This document shows positions 12,881 through 25,000 of a stretch of DNA of 64,000 nt, piece by piece. Origin of the DNA: Anisodus tanguticus. Lineage: Eukaryota; Streptophyta; Magnoliopsida; Solanales; Solanaceae. Made by a program: the position numbers and the translations under genes. The DNA lies in the NCBI GenBank assembly GCA_034509755.1, contig CM067539.1, forward strand, positions 23,894,501 through 23,958,500. The letters run 5' to 3'. The stretch's first letter is position 1. The number at the start of each line of letters is the position of its first letter. The notes below the pieces were generated by a model. That model was not told the origin of the DNA, ran no database searches, and was given only the letters and a program-made list of their open reading frames with translations.

Positions 12881-14814
12881 CTATTGTTTTCTGCCAGCTG
12901 TAACTGCTCAACAAGCACTCTTACAATATATTCAGATATTGAATGGTTTCTTTTTTCAGTAAGTAAATAATCAGAGACTAAATGGTAATATTATCTTTTC
13001 TTTCTTTGATGCTCTGTAAGTGAACATCATGTTTACATTCCAAGTTGCATTCTCAAATCCATCGTTGAAATCAGAAAAGAAAATGTGATGTTTAAAAGAA
13101 TAATAAAAGAAAGCAGGCTTTTCCTTCTCTCCCACTCCCCCAAGGATTTTTTAGCATCAGCAACAAGACCATGCAGGAGGGGGTTAGGGTGTGTTTGGTA
13201 GACTGAAAAAGGAAAGTCGAGACATGAAAGGTGAATTTTCCTTCCACTCAACTATTAGAATGTCATGGATTCCCCACTTCCAAACTTCTTTCTGCATTCA
13301 GCAAAGTCGCAGGACTCCGTAGATATTATCACTACCCACATTCTTCTAATTTTAGATTCTTCTATCCATTCAAGTAAAACATATGCTAGAATGTTTTGTT
13401 TTCCTTTGTGTACTTCACATATCCAGAAACAAAATTTCTTATCACTTTCTAGACATTCATATGGATGCAGATAGGAAACTTATACAAAGTCTATGTCCGA
13501 CACTTAATAGAACGCATGAGAAAGTATTAAACTGATAAGTATTAAACTAACAGAAAGCCTTAGATTAGTCTTTTTTAGCCCAATAAAGTAATGGCCCTTC
13601 TTCAGATATTTTCTCACTGTCAATGTGTGCTAAATAGTATCCCTTTCGCCTGATTAGAAAAACATGATGGTAAGAAAAAGGAGAAAATGTGAAGTAACAG
13701 GTGTCAGGAAACTGCCATGCAGCCACAAGTGTATTGGCATGATAATCACTCAAGTATTCACAGGGCCACCTTACCGTCACAAGCTGTAATAGAGAGTTTT
13801 AGATTTGAAATGATCTGACTGATTGCTCTTATAACTCACATGTAAGATTATTTTCAAAAATCAGATGTTGCCCATCTATAATTACACTATAATCAGTTAT
13901 TCACAACCATAACAGCAGAAACAATCAGGCAACTATAGCGAGTAATGTTGTTTCCATCTCCTTCAAAGAGTTCATTTGAACTTGTCAGGAAAACATTTTT
14001 GGTTAAAAAAGAAGGTTAACTAGAAGTTGAAGATCTGTTTAGCTCATTGTAGTTTTCCCGAGGATTTGTCGGTGAAAGACGATTATGGGCGAAAGGACCT
14101 CCTCAACAATTCTTCAACTACAATAAAAGAGAAACATTTTTTGCCTAACAAAATATTTTTCAATTTTTCCATTCAAACACCATCTTCCAAAACATAACAT
14201 TCACTTTCTATAAAAAAAAAGTTCCACAGGCAATCACCACCCAAAATCTTTCGTAGATGGTACCATCTCTTTTTTCCTTCCTCTTGCTGCAACAGTTTTT
14301 TTATTTTAATTTTTTGAGAAAGGTAACAATGTATTAATCATCAACACAAAGGTTGCGCTGGGAGTCCATTTACAATTCCGTATAGCAAAAGGGACTCTAG
14401 AAACTAGTAATGTCTCCGCTTTGTTTACATAGTTTTCTTTACACCAAAATAGATAACAAAATACAGTTGTGCAACAGATTATCTAGTCAACACAAACCAA
14501 AACCTAAGCTGAATGTCTATGTGAAACAATTAGTCTCTATGTCAACTTATTCCACAGATAATCACACCCCAAAAATAATTGAAAAAATCAACATCAACAA
14601 GTAAAACTTGAACAGATTGATGTACTAATAATTGACCAAGGAAAATGCAGCATAACATCACAGAAAAGCACAAACATGAACAAATTTATAATCTTGATCA
14701 AAACCCATCAATTAATCGAAACCCTAAAAGTCATCCACCTCAGACTTGGAGACGCAATACAATAAAAATCAAATACCGAGAATCGTACAATAAATCCACA
14801 AGTCAATAATCTAC
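12881..14814. other. Leader intron region, no gene recognised
   Basis: No coding family seen on either strand. The region probably lies in the 5' leader intron of the minus-strand SURP/G-patch gene. A poly-T-headed segment near 14287-14420 looks like the tail of a minus-strand retroelement. Confidence 0.45.
14287..14420 (-). repeat. Poly(A)-tailed retroelement 3' end (minus strand)
   Basis: On the minus strand a 3' segment ending GTTACCTTTCTC runs into an A-rich tail (T-rich on the plus strand at 14290-14316). This resembles the tail of a non-LTR retroelement, but no coding motif survives and no duplication was found. Confidence 0.35.
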
Positions 14815-14900
14815 CTGAGGAGTGGATCCCGAAATCAGCAACGGTGATAGGATTGACTCGAAAAAGCGATGGAACTGAAGGAAGATGGAGAAGAGAAAAT
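14815..14900 (-). other. Probable 5' non-coding exon of the SURP/G-patch gene
   Basis: A minus-strand donor CAG|GTAGAT lies at 14815 on a short transcript-like segment. The coding exon begins only at 12865, just below a possible acceptor near 12890. This implies a leader intron of about 1.9 kb. Inferred from splice signals only; the transcription start was not located. Confidence 0.4.
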
Positions 14901-15226
14901 AATTGGTATGTATGGATGTATGTAGTTTGGGGGAGAAAGCAAAAAAACGAGCGGACGAGGAGGAGAGAACACGTGACTTTGGGCGATGAGATGAAAATGT
15001 TTATTTATTTAAATTTAAACTATTACTTTGCCAAGGGAAAGTCCGAAACTAAACCCACCTGTATCAGAGATAGTGAAATGTAAATCGAGGGTGCAAGGAG
15101 AGATCAACGGAACACGAATCCAACAATACTGTTAACACACGTATTCGAACCCGCGTCATCAAAATAATTATACCCAATCACTTTGTATCTTACCAACTCG
15201 CCGCCCGTGCCTTAAACTATTACTAA
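14901..15226. promoter_or_regulatory. Likely divergent promoter region
   Basis: Lies between the leader exon of the minus-strand SURP/G-patch gene and the plus-strand MAD2 remnant. It has an ACACGTGAC (G-box-like CACGTG) motif at 14970-14978. The assignment rests on position and this one motif. Confidence 0.3.
15110..15215 (-). repeat. tRNA-like (SINE head) remnant
   Basis: On the minus strand a tRNA-like head shows CGGCGAGTTGGTAAGA (box A position) and, about 45 nt later, GGGTTCGAATAC (box B). It does not fold into a complete tRNA by eye, and no tail was identified. Confidence 0.35.
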
Positions 15227-15938
15227 ATGAAGCTTTCTTTGTACGACGAAAGGTATTTCAGGTTTTATTTTCCATTTCCTCTGTTGGTTACACAACCTTC
15301 CAGAAAGCTTTCTTCCATGCCTCCAAACAATAATGAACCCATTTGTCTCAATACATTCACACGGATCGAATTGAAAGGTCCATTTCTTTCAATTCAGTAT
15401 TTTGTTTCTTTTGCTTCAGTTTTTGGTCTTTGCTGTTGGGTGCCGTTATTTCTCACCAGTTTGTCCTAACCGAGATTTTTTTTCTTCTTACAGTTATTTT
15501 TGGGTACTTTTCCTTTTGTAATGGTAATTTCTTTTACAGATTGATGTTATTTCTGGATATCATCTTAGATTAGTGTTGGACTCAAAATGGTCAAGAAATA
15601 ATCAGTTAATATTCTTGTTTGTCATGATGCAGGACTGATGATAAATTGGTTCATTTGCTAAAGTTCTTGAATTTCTGATTGATAGGATCCAATCAAGACA
15701 CTTCAAATTGACGGCAATTCTTGGGGGAGGACCAAGGCTTGAAGTTTCATCATGGACGAGTAAGTTGTTCTAGCTGTTGTTGGTTTCCGTTATCCTAGCA
15801 TGTACTCTCAAATCTTAACATCTTCACCCTATATATTATTAATGTTATACAAATTGCACCAATGAAAGAGGTTAGTCAAACACCTAGCTTAGAGCTAATA
15901 CGTTACACCCATATATAGTATCAACAGTTGTTTTGCAG

Positions 15939-16577
15939 GAAAATGAAGTCTCGACTATCATTTCCAACTTGAATCTCCAACTCCCTGGTAAGTTCTATAA
16001 TTTTTTCAACGTTGTTAATTGGTTCAGATCATATTTACGTAGGTAAATGATTGTTGTCTCTATGATTGTGTTTATGTAAAGTGGTTGGAAGCTGGAAAGC
16101 TACAAAGGCGGTTCTTGTGATCATGAGCAAGGCCTCTGGTGAGGTATTAGAGAGGTGGAAGTTCAGTATTGAAAACGATAGCGAGGTTGAGGTAAGCTGA
16201 TTATTATTTTTCTGACCTCAGGTAAATTTTGTGGATTGAGAAAAAGTGTGTTGGAGTTTTTTTATGGCAGTAGAAAATATAGCGAATTTTTATTTTCTTT
16301 CATGAGCTTAAAGGAGTGAAGAGCCATATATTTGACCCATACTTTCTTGGAATCATGTAGTAATAGTTGTTAGAAGAAGTGTATGCTGGATTGTTCATTA
16401 ATTACCATAACTTTTATTTGATTTTCAGTGCTTCAAGATAGAAACGTGATAAAGAGATAATGAGGGATATTCAAGCAATTATGAGACAAATAGCTTCCAG
16501 CATCACTTATGTGCCTTGAGGGACCATGTTAGCATCCTTTATGCTTGGAAGCTGACCACTGTAGTCATCGAACCAAG
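15939..16577 (+). pseudogene. MAD2: MAD2 spindle-checkpoint gene remnant (HORMA domain)
   Basis: Three exon-like pieces with splice signals: 15939-15987 (ENEVSTIISNLNLQLP), 16082-16191 (WLEAGKLQ, then LVIMSKASGEVLERWKFSIE) and 16429-16577 (KEIMRDIQAIMRQIASSITY). These match the middle of the MAD2 HORMA domain, which binds CDC20 to hold anaphase. The second piece lacks one base after GKLQ, shifting frame. The third has TAG and TGA stops, and the text after SITYVP is only faintly MAD2-like. The N-terminal exons and the C-terminal safety-belt end were not found. Because the introns survive, it came from DNA duplication or decay in place, not from retroposition. Confidence 0.82.
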
Positions 16578-16994
16578 GTAATCAAAATTACACCTTCAAC
16601 TTACCCTTCCTGGCATCTCTTTCAAGAATAAAAACTACAGTGCTGCAGGTTTGAGCAACGCTGTTTGACCTGTTGTCCTTGAATTGTTTTAACCAGTAAG
16701 CTCTCTTCTCCGGATTAGTTTTTGAGTGTTGATCTGTTTGTGTGTGTCTGCATGTGTTTTCTTTTTCTCCTTTTTCCTCTTTTTCCCTTCACCCTTCGCC
16801 ACAAATACTCATAAGGAATCAACCTTAAAATTGATTAGAAAATGCCATGGTATGGCTGCTTTGTGACATGAAAGTGATAAATTCCTCAGCAAGAACAAAC
16901 CTTAGCTGAATGCATTAGAATAGAACTGAAGAACGATGACAAATGCTAGGTGTCACTGAAAATTAAAGATATTAGGGAGTTTTTTCACCTAGAT

Positions 16995-17972
16995 GCCCAG
17001 TTTAAGGAAAAACTGCACTTAAATTAGAAATGTCTGAATCAAGTACCTCGGGTCTATTATCCAAGGGAATGGAGAGATTAATGACGATGTCACACATCGT
17101 ATTGGGTCAGGGTGGATGAAATGTAGGCTCGCATCTGGAGTATTGTGCGATAAAAAGGTGTCACCAAAACTTAAAGACAAGTTCTATAGGGTGGTGGTTA
17201 GACCGACCATGTTGTATGGGGCGGAGTGTTGGCTGGTCAAGACATCACACACCCAAAAGATGAAAGTTGAGGAGATGAGGATGCTAAGATGGATGTGTGG
17301 GCATACATGAAGGGATAGAATTAGAAATGATGATATCAAGGACAGAGTAGGAGTGGCCTCAGTGGAGGATAAGATGCGAGAAGCTATGTTGAGATGGTTC
17401 GGACACGTGCAAAGGAGAGACATAAATGCCCCAGTGCGGAGGTGTGAAAGGTTGGCTATGGACGGGTACATAAGGGGTAAAGGTAGGCTGATGAAGTATT
17501 GGGGAGAGGTGATTAGACGGGATATGGCGCAGGTGCAACTCACTGAGGACATGACCTTAGATAGGGGTTATGGAGGACACGTATTAGGGTAGAAGGATAG
17601 TAGGTAGTCCAGCGTAGTCCTACCTACGCTTACAAACTGATAGTTGTAGTATTATTATTGTAGGCTCACTTAGCCTATCATATTGTCTTATAGTTCTTTG
17701 TCGTTTGATTTATGTTGCTATATGTATTTTGTTTGTCTTATTTACTTGCATTAGATATTGCTTCTTTTTGTTTCTTTCTTTTTCAGAATGTGTTGTCATG
17801 ACTTACGCACTTTGTGTGTCTTACTTTGCTTGGGCTTGTGCTTTGTCTTGAGCCGAGGGTCTCTCGGAAACAGCCGCTCTACCTACCAAGGTAGAGGTAA
17901 GGTCTGTGTACACTTTACTCTCCCCAGACCCCACATTGTGAGATTTCACTGGGTATGTTGTTGTTGTTGACT
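16995..17972 (+). mobile_element. RTE-type LINE, 5'-truncated copy A
   Basis: The 3' end of an RTE LINE ORF: MKCRLASGVLCDKK, FYRVVVRPTMLYGAECW, RMLRWMCGHT followed by a TGA where copy B has an Arg codon, VEDKMREAMLRWFGHVQRR, YWGEVIRRDMAQVQLTEDM. A non-coding tail carries ACAGCCGCTCTACC and GATTTCACTGGGTATG and ends in (TTG)n near 17960-17970. From memory, this tail is shared with the Solanaceae TS SINE and with plant RTE elements. The 5' part (endonuclease, RT core) is missing, as in normal 5' truncation. Confidence 0.85.
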
Positions 17973-18159
17973 CAACAAAGCTCTTTTTTGTGGCCAAAAA
18001 CTATATATAATAGTTCGTTGATTAGAATTGATTGTTGGGTCACTGGAACATGATACATTTAAATTCTTAGTGTCGTGATATGTAGAGCATATAATAAACA
18101 CTCTTAATTACGAAAAAAGTAAAATGTGATTCCATGGATGGAAGGAATTAGCAACATCT

Positions 18160-19205
18160 ATTATTGGAGGTGAGACTTGGTACTCAGGTCATTCCAAAGA
18201 AAATAAGCTTCAAGTACCTAGGGTTTATTATCCAATGGGAATGGAGAAATTGGTGACGATGTCACACACCGTATTGGGGCAGGGTGGATGAAATGGAGGC
18301 TCACATCTGGAGTTTTGTGCGACAAGAAGGTGACACCAAAACTTAAAGGCATGTTCTATAGGGTGGTGATTAGACCGATTATGTTGTATGGGGCGGAGTG
18401 TTGGCCAGTCAAGACTTCGCACATACAAAAGATGAAAGTTGCGAAGATGAGGATGCTGAGATGGATATGTGAGCATACAAGGAGAGATAGGATTAGAAAT
18501 GAAGATATCAGAGACAAAGTGAGAGTGGCCTCGGTGGAGGATAAGTTGTGGGAAGCGAGGTTAAGATGGTTCGGGCATGTGCAGAGGAGAGACACAGATA
18601 CCCCAGTGCGGAGGTGTGAGAGGTTGGCTATGGACTGGTTCAGAAGGGGTAGAGGTAGGCCGAAGAAGTATTGGGGAGAGGTGATTAGACGGGATATGAC
18701 GCAGGTGCAACTTACTGAGGACATGACCTTAGATAGGGGGTTGTGGAGGACACAGATTAGGGTAGTAGGTAGTCGAACGTAGTCCTACTTACACTTACAA
18801 AATGATAGTTGTAGTGTTATTACTGTAGGCCCGATTAGCCTATCACATTTATAGGCGCAGTATTATTTTATAGTCCCTTGTAGTTTGATTTATGCTGCTA
18901 TGTGTTCCCTAGTGTACGTTGTTGATATTATTTATCTAAGTTAGCTACTGCTTCCTTCTGTCAGAATGCGCTACCATGACATATTCGATTTTGTTATCAG
19001 CATGTTCGTATTGCTTTAATTTCTTGTTTGGGTCTGACCGTTTCTCTTGCTTTGCTTGCTTTACTTGTGATTATGCTTTATCTTGAGCCGAGGGTCTTCC
19101 GGAAACAGCCGCTCTACCTTTCAAGGTGGAGGTAAGGTTTGTGTACACGCTACCCTCTCCAGACCCCTACATTGTGGGATTTCACTAGGTATGTTGTTGT
19201 TGTAT
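18160..19205 (+). mobile_element. RTE-type LINE, 5'-truncated copy B
   Basis: A second RTE 3' end in the same orientation, with a longer open frame (18288-18782): MKWRLTSGVLCDKKV, FYRVVIRPIMLYGAECWPVK, RMLRWICEHTRRDRIRNEDI, RLRWFGHVQRRDTDTPVRRC, RGRGRPKKYWGEVIRRDM. The tail again has ACAGCCGCTCTACC and ends GGTATGTTGTTGTTG at about 19190-19205. Nucleotide differences from copy A show it is an older or separate insertion, not a very recent tandem copy. Confidence 0.85.
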
Positions 19206-20330
19206 TATCTTGGGTTAGACAGAGTTGTTTTGTCTTTGTACGATTTGTATCAAAAGATAGAGTTGCTTGGTCTATTTTGGCATTTAATAGCTACTAACTT
19301 GAATGGCCATTTATCAGGCTTATTTACTTAGACCTTGAGCTCTTACTTTCTGGATTTTCTTAGATATTACTACGGATAAAGGTTCAAAATTTTGCAGAAT
19401 ATTAACTATTGGCCGTTGTGGGAATTTTTGCAATATGGTAAGTAAGTGATGTACATGCTAGGCAGTTAGGCGTGTATATTCTATGAACAGTATAATAAAT
19501 TTTAGACGTTTGAAACATAGGATCTCTAAAACTTATATATTACTAATACAAGGATCTCTAAAACTTTTATATTACTAATACAAGCATATCTCTATTTTCT
19601 TAGGGAAAATTGAGATTTAAAATGCTAATAGAGGAAATTCTTTTAATCTTATGATTCTTTTACTCCATGTTGGGCATGGAGGGGGTTCGGGGCAAGGGAA
19701 CCAATAGAATACTACTGAAAAGGTACTATACTATAATGAAATATTATACAAACAACACTTTTATAAGAAGGTGAAAGGGACATTTAAAGTTGATAGTTGC
19801 AGTAGACAAATTGAACCAAACATTGTATAGCCTTCTTTTACGGAAAGATTGGTTGGTTGAATTGTTGGATAGGTGTTTAGATGTGTTTCTCTGGTGACAA
19901 AATACTATTTATAGATTGAATCTTTATCCTTTAAAATAAAAATAATAGGTTGACAAAGACCATTTTCCCATGTCTGTTTTCCATAGTAAACAGGTCCATA
20001 ACTTCCCTTTTCAATTTTTACGTAGCTTCTTCAATCTCGGATAACAGGATATAGTATGTCACACTTTCATCCATTCAAATTCTACCTCGTGCAGTTGAAC
20101 AAGTTGAGTGTTTTGTGCTTGTGCGCACTTTACACACCTGAAGTGATTTGCATGAAAAGGTGATGAGCAATAGAATTAAAGATTAGAAAGACGATACAAG
20201 GGATGTGTGTCGTCTTTTTGATGAGATACATTTGTTCTGAAGTAGCAAAAGAAGAGTACTGCCTTAATGAAAAATTATGTCATCCAATGTTCAAAGATAA
20301 ATGTAAAATGTGGTACCTCATAACTGTATT
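19206..20330. other. Intergenic DNA, no gene recognised
   Basis: AT-rich, no coding family seen. A short direct repeat of AGGATCTCTAAAACTT with TATTACTAATACAAG occurs at about 19520-19583. The last five bases before 20331 are the copia target-site duplication. Confidence 0.5.
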
Positions 20331-20526
20331 TATTAGCGAATATTCACCGTATATTTTGTAATTATGGTAGATGTATATTTAAGGTAATTTAGGATTCTAA
20401 TTGTATTAGGAATCAACCATTTAAGGTAAGTTAGGATTCGTATCATATTAGGAATCAACCTTTGTACAACTATATATATTGTAAATAATGAAAGGAATTC
20501 CGAAGGGAAAATTATTCTATCTTACA
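20331..20526 (+). repeat. 5' LTR of the 20331-25207 copia element
   Basis: 196 bp, TATTAG...TTACA. It lacks 11 bp (an ATATTCTCC-containing segment) present in the 3' LTR. Contains a duplicated TTAGGATTC / TATTAGGAATCAACC module. Confidence 0.9.
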
Positions 20527-20632
20527 TGGTATCAAGAGCCTAAACCCTACTCTCCTCTCCAAACAATTCTCGGCCGAAACCCCCCCCCCCCCCCTTCTCC
20601 CTTCATCTCGGCTGGCGGCACCAATTGCCACC

Positions 20633-21454
20633 ATGTCTTCCCCCACAAATTCTGGTTCCTCCACTGGCACTTTTGACAATCCCTCTCAACGTTCATCGTC
20701 TTCTTTTCACCCGGCTTTTGCCGTTACAAACATCAAGAACTCTATCCCTATAATTCTTGATCAAGAAGACTGTCATTATTCCATGTGGACAGAACTGTTC
20801 TATATTCATGCATGTGCGTACAACGTGCTCGACCACATTGATGACTCTGTTCCTTGTCCCACCGACATTGCCGAATCGACATGGCGCCGCCTTGACGCCA
20901 TCGTCAAACAATGGATATACGGCACCATCTCCAAAGACTTGTTGTGTACCATCATGAAAACATGTGCTACGGCACGTGACCTTTGGGTGCGGTTGGAAGA
21001 AATTTTTCAGGACAATAAAAATACTCGGGCAGTGTATTTGGAGGAGTAATTCAACAATACGCATCTCGAGAATTTTAACAATATGTCCGAATATTGCAAA
21101 CAACTGAAACTCATAGCCGACCAACTATCCAACGTCGGGAATTCTGTTTCTGAAACCAAGATGGTACTCCAATTGGTTGCAGGTTTACCGAAAGGTGAAT
21201 ACAATACACTTGCAACGATGATTCAACAGGCCGACCCACTACCCAATTTCACCAAGGCATGGTCACAACTCTTGTTGGAAGAAACCCGTCGTGCTAAACA
21301 AGAGGAACATAGTCAAAAGGCGTTAGCCGTTGACGGGATGGCAACACCGGCGGCCAACACCAACCCGCCACCACCACAAGACCACCAACAGCAGCAGTCC
21401 CGCGGCGGAGGTCGCGGCGGCAACAACAAAGGCAAGGGCCGCGGAAAGGGCTAA
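20633..21454 (+). pseudogene. copia gag, with an internal stop
   Basis: ATG at 20633, after a leader with TTCTCGGCCGAAAC and a run of 15 C. It encodes a copia gag (AVTNIKNSIPIILDQEDCHY; RLEEIFQDNKNTRAVYLEE), is broken by TAA at 21047-21049, then continues in the same frame (MSEYCKQLKLIADQLSNVG; KMVLQLVAGLPKGEYN) to TAA at 21452-21454. The C-terminus is Gln/Gly/Arg/Lys-rich (RGGGRGGNNKGKGRGKG) with no CCHC zinc knuckle, so RNA binding would rest on the basic RGG-like tail. Confidence 0.88.
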
Positions 21455-24400
21455 CGCAACCAGTGGGCTGGACAGCAAACAGGCCCAAACACTAGACAGC
21501 GGCAATTCTGGACCAACTAGCCGCAGGTCTAGCCCAACCAGCAGAAGATCGGGCCTCACCTCACTGCATGCCCATACCGACCGCAGGGCCCGGGCCCGGC
21601 CGACTGCATGGTCGACCAGCCTCTTGGGCCCTGCCTCAGCCACCAGGCAGGCCCACTTGGTGTCGGTCCAACAGCAACAACACCCCAGCAGCCTGGCCCC
21701 CACTGATTTGGGCCAGGCCTACAACACCGTGAACCTTCAACAGCCCGACGAAAATTGGTACATGGACACCGGAGCCACATCTCACCTCACCCGGTCGTCA
21801 GGTAACTTATCTCAACTACTTCGGTTAAAGTGTCCTCAATTTATTACTGTCGGCAATGGTCATCGCATTCCAATTGAAGGTTACGGTAACACACACACCA
21901 AACATCCACACCTGTCTTTCTCTATAAACCACGTCCTATACACCCCTTACATCATTAAAAACCTAATCTCTGTTAGAAAATTCACTATAAATAATTATGT
22001 GTCTGTCGAATTTGACCCTTTTGGTTTTTCTGTGAAGAAACTCAATACGGGGAAAATTCTTACACGCTGCAATAGTGTGGGAGACCTCTTCCCATTTACT
22101 CAGTCTTCCGTTGTCAGACCGCAAGCACCTCTATCCCTTGCGGCGATCTCTCCCTCAACTTGGCACAACAGACTCGGACATTCCGGAGACCCAGTTTTTA
22201 CTTTTCTTAGGACTTCTAAGCGTATTCAATGTAATAATGGAAAAATTGTCCAACACTTTTTCTTGCCCACTAGGCAAGCATACTCGTCTTCCATTTATGC
22301 CATCAAATAGTGTTACTTTTTCTCCCTTTGATATTGTGCATGCTGATTTGTGGACATCTCCAATTGTTAGCTCTTTGGGTCACAAATTCTATCTAGTATT
22401 CTTATATGATTTTTCACACTTTGTCTGGATTTACCCACTGAAATTCAAATCTGAAGTTTTTGCCAAATTCCTTGAGTTTCAAAAATTCATTAAAACACAA
22501 TTTGAAAAATCTATCAAATCATTCCAATGTGATAATGGACGTGAATTTAATAACTCGGCATTTCACAATTTCTGTTCTAAGCAAGGCATGGTTTTCCGCT
22601 TTTCTTGTCCCTATACTTCTTCCCAAAACGGAAAGGCTAAACGAATTATACGTACCATCAATAACATGGTTTGCACCCTTCTGTTTCATGTCTGTCTACC
22701 ACCGCCTTTTTGGGTCTATGCTGTCAAAATGGTAGAATCACTTCTTAATATTTTACCAACTAGCATACTCCAAAACAAGACCCCTACCGAAATCTTATAC
22801 CGTAGGCTACCATCATATGATCACCTACGTATTTTTGGATGCTTATGCTACCCCAACATAGCCTCCACTGCACCTCACAAACTTGCCCCTCGCACTCTGC
22901 CATGTGTCTTCCTTGGTCTATCTCCTAATCATCGGGGCTACTTGTGCTATGACATTGCTACAGGCAAAATCATCATCTCCCGTCACGTCACCTTTGACGA
23001 GACAACATTTCCTTTTTCAAATCTCCGGAAATTTCATACCACCGATTACTTCTTTCTCGATGAATCAAGTATGTCCCCGGTCATCCAAAATCTATACCAA
23101 CAGCAGCCCACTGTTTCGACAGTCTCATCCCCACCATTGTCCGGCACCACCCCAACAGCTCCCTGCTCTCGGTCAAATACCCAAACACCACCCCTACTGC
23201 CTCCAGTTGAGTCTCCTGCACCACCAAGCAACACCGCGCCCTCGGTCCAACAACCGACCCCTGCAGCCTTGCTCGCTCCCCGATCCGAAAGAACCGGTCC
23301 CGCAGCCTGTCGCTCCCGACCCGAACAAGTAGGCATGCAGCCTCCCAGTCCCGACCTCCCACTGCTACCCTCTCACCGCATGGAGACTCGTGCACAACAC
23401 GGGATCTTCAAACCCAAGGTTCACTTCAATCTCTCCACACAAACCTTATCACCCATTCCAAAGAATCCAAAATTAGCTAAACTGGACCCTAATTGGAATG
23501 CGGTCATGTGCGAAGAGTTTAACGCTTTAACCAAGCAGAACACTTGGGATTTGGTACCTAGACCAGCTGGTGTGAATGTTATTCGGTGTATGTGGCTATT
23601 TCGTCACAAGTTCAGAGACAGTGGTGACTTAGAGAGGTATAAGGCAAGACTAGTTGCAAATGGCACTAATCAGCAGGAGGGTATTGATTGTGGTGAGACA
23701 TTTAGTCCGGTTGTTAAACGGGCCACTATTCGGACTGTTCTCAGTATTGCTATGGGCATGCATTGGCCGATTCATCAGCTAGATGTCAAAAAATGCATTT
23801 CTTTATGGGGATTTGAAAGAAACTGTATACATGCATCAGCCCCCTGGCTTTGTTCATCCGGCAGTTCCGCAGTTTGTATGTCGTCTCAGAAAATCATTGT
23901 ATGGATTGAAACAGGCACCCCGCACTTGGTATGATCGTTTTGCCAGGTATCTTCTGCAGATTGGTTTTCTATGTAGCAGGTGTGATAACTCTCTCTTCAC
24001 TTTTCACCGAGGTAGCGGCACTGCATATTTGCTACTATATGTCGATGCCATCGTTCTTATTGCATCGTCTGATGATTTGAAAAATGAAATCATTGCTCTA
24101 CTCAAAACTGAATTTGTTATGACTGACTTGGGCAAGCTAAGTTACTTTTTGGGTATATCGATGACCAGATCTGCAGCCACTATGTTCCTGTGTCAGCGTA
24201 AGTATGCAGAAGAGATAGTGTACAGGGCCAAGATGGCAAATTGTAAAATTATGCCAACTCCGGTGGACTCAAAATCCAAGCTTAGTGCCACTGACGGTGC
24301 GCCAGTCTCTGATCCCACTCTATATCGGAGTCTTGCAGGTGCTCTTCAGTATCTTACATTCACTAGGCCTGATATTGCATATGTCGTTCAGCAAGTGTGT

Positions 24401-24950
24401 CTGTTTATGCATGACCCTCGAGAGTCCCATTTTGCCGCCCTCAAACGTATTATCAGATACTTTAAGGGCACACTAGACTTTGGATTACATCTATATCCCT
24501 CTGCCCCAACCAAGTTGCTAGCCTACACAGATGCAGATTGGGCAGAATGCCCCGACACACGTCGCTCCACCTCAGGGTACTGTATATTTCTTGGGGATAA
24601 TCTTATCTTATGGTCAGCCAAGCGGCAGGCCACGCTATTCCGTTCGAGTGTTGAAGCAGAATATCGCGGAGTTGCTAATGTCGTTGCTGAGATCTATTGG
24701 CTCCGAAATCTTCTTTTGGAGCTCCAGTGTCCATTACGCAAGGCGTCTATAGTCTATTGTGACAACATATCTGTTATCTATATGTCTCATAATTCGGTCC
24801 AACATCAGCGGACTAAGCATATTGAGATGGATATCCACTTTATGCGACAGAAGGTTACCCGTGGTCAGGTCAAAATTTTACACGTTCCTTCCTCTTATCG
24901 GTAAGCAAACATTTTCACAAAGGGACTACCGCGACAGCTCTTCACCGACT
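21455..24950 (+). pseudogene. copia pol (protease, integrase, RT, RNase H), broken
   Basis: Protease has an intact DTG (WYMDTGATSHL, near 21757). The pre-integrase HHCC region is split by a frameshift near 22220-22260. The integrase core keeps HADLWTS and QCDNGREF, but the third catalytic position reads Lys (AAA, 22639-22641, in QNGKAKR), where the family has Glu. In RT a six-A run at 23788-23793 has one base too many (LDVKN to LDVKK) and shifts frame, and the catalytic YVDD box is YVDA (GCC at 24047-24049). RNase H (YTDADWAECPDTRRSTSGYC; EAEYRGVANVVAE) is readable, with a TAA at 24902-24904 before the ANIFTKGLP tail. No working polyprotein is possible. Confidence 0.9.
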
Positions 24951-25000
24951 TCTGATCCAGCCTTAGCATTCGGCCTCCTCCCGCTCCGTCTGAGGGGGAG

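Noticed and set aside
12339..12962. 207-codon plus-strand frame with Arg-Glu repeats
   Set aside because: It is the antisense of coding exon 1 of the SURP/G-patch gene joined to a GA microsatellite.
17184..17552. 122-codon minus-strand frames over the LINE copies (also 18356-18724)
   Set aside because: Shadow frames of the plus-strand RTE reverse-transcriptase region.
21323..21703. Minus-strand frames opposite copia gag-pol (also 23046-23395, 36769-37249)
   Set aside because: GC-rich shadows of the plus-strand polyprotein.
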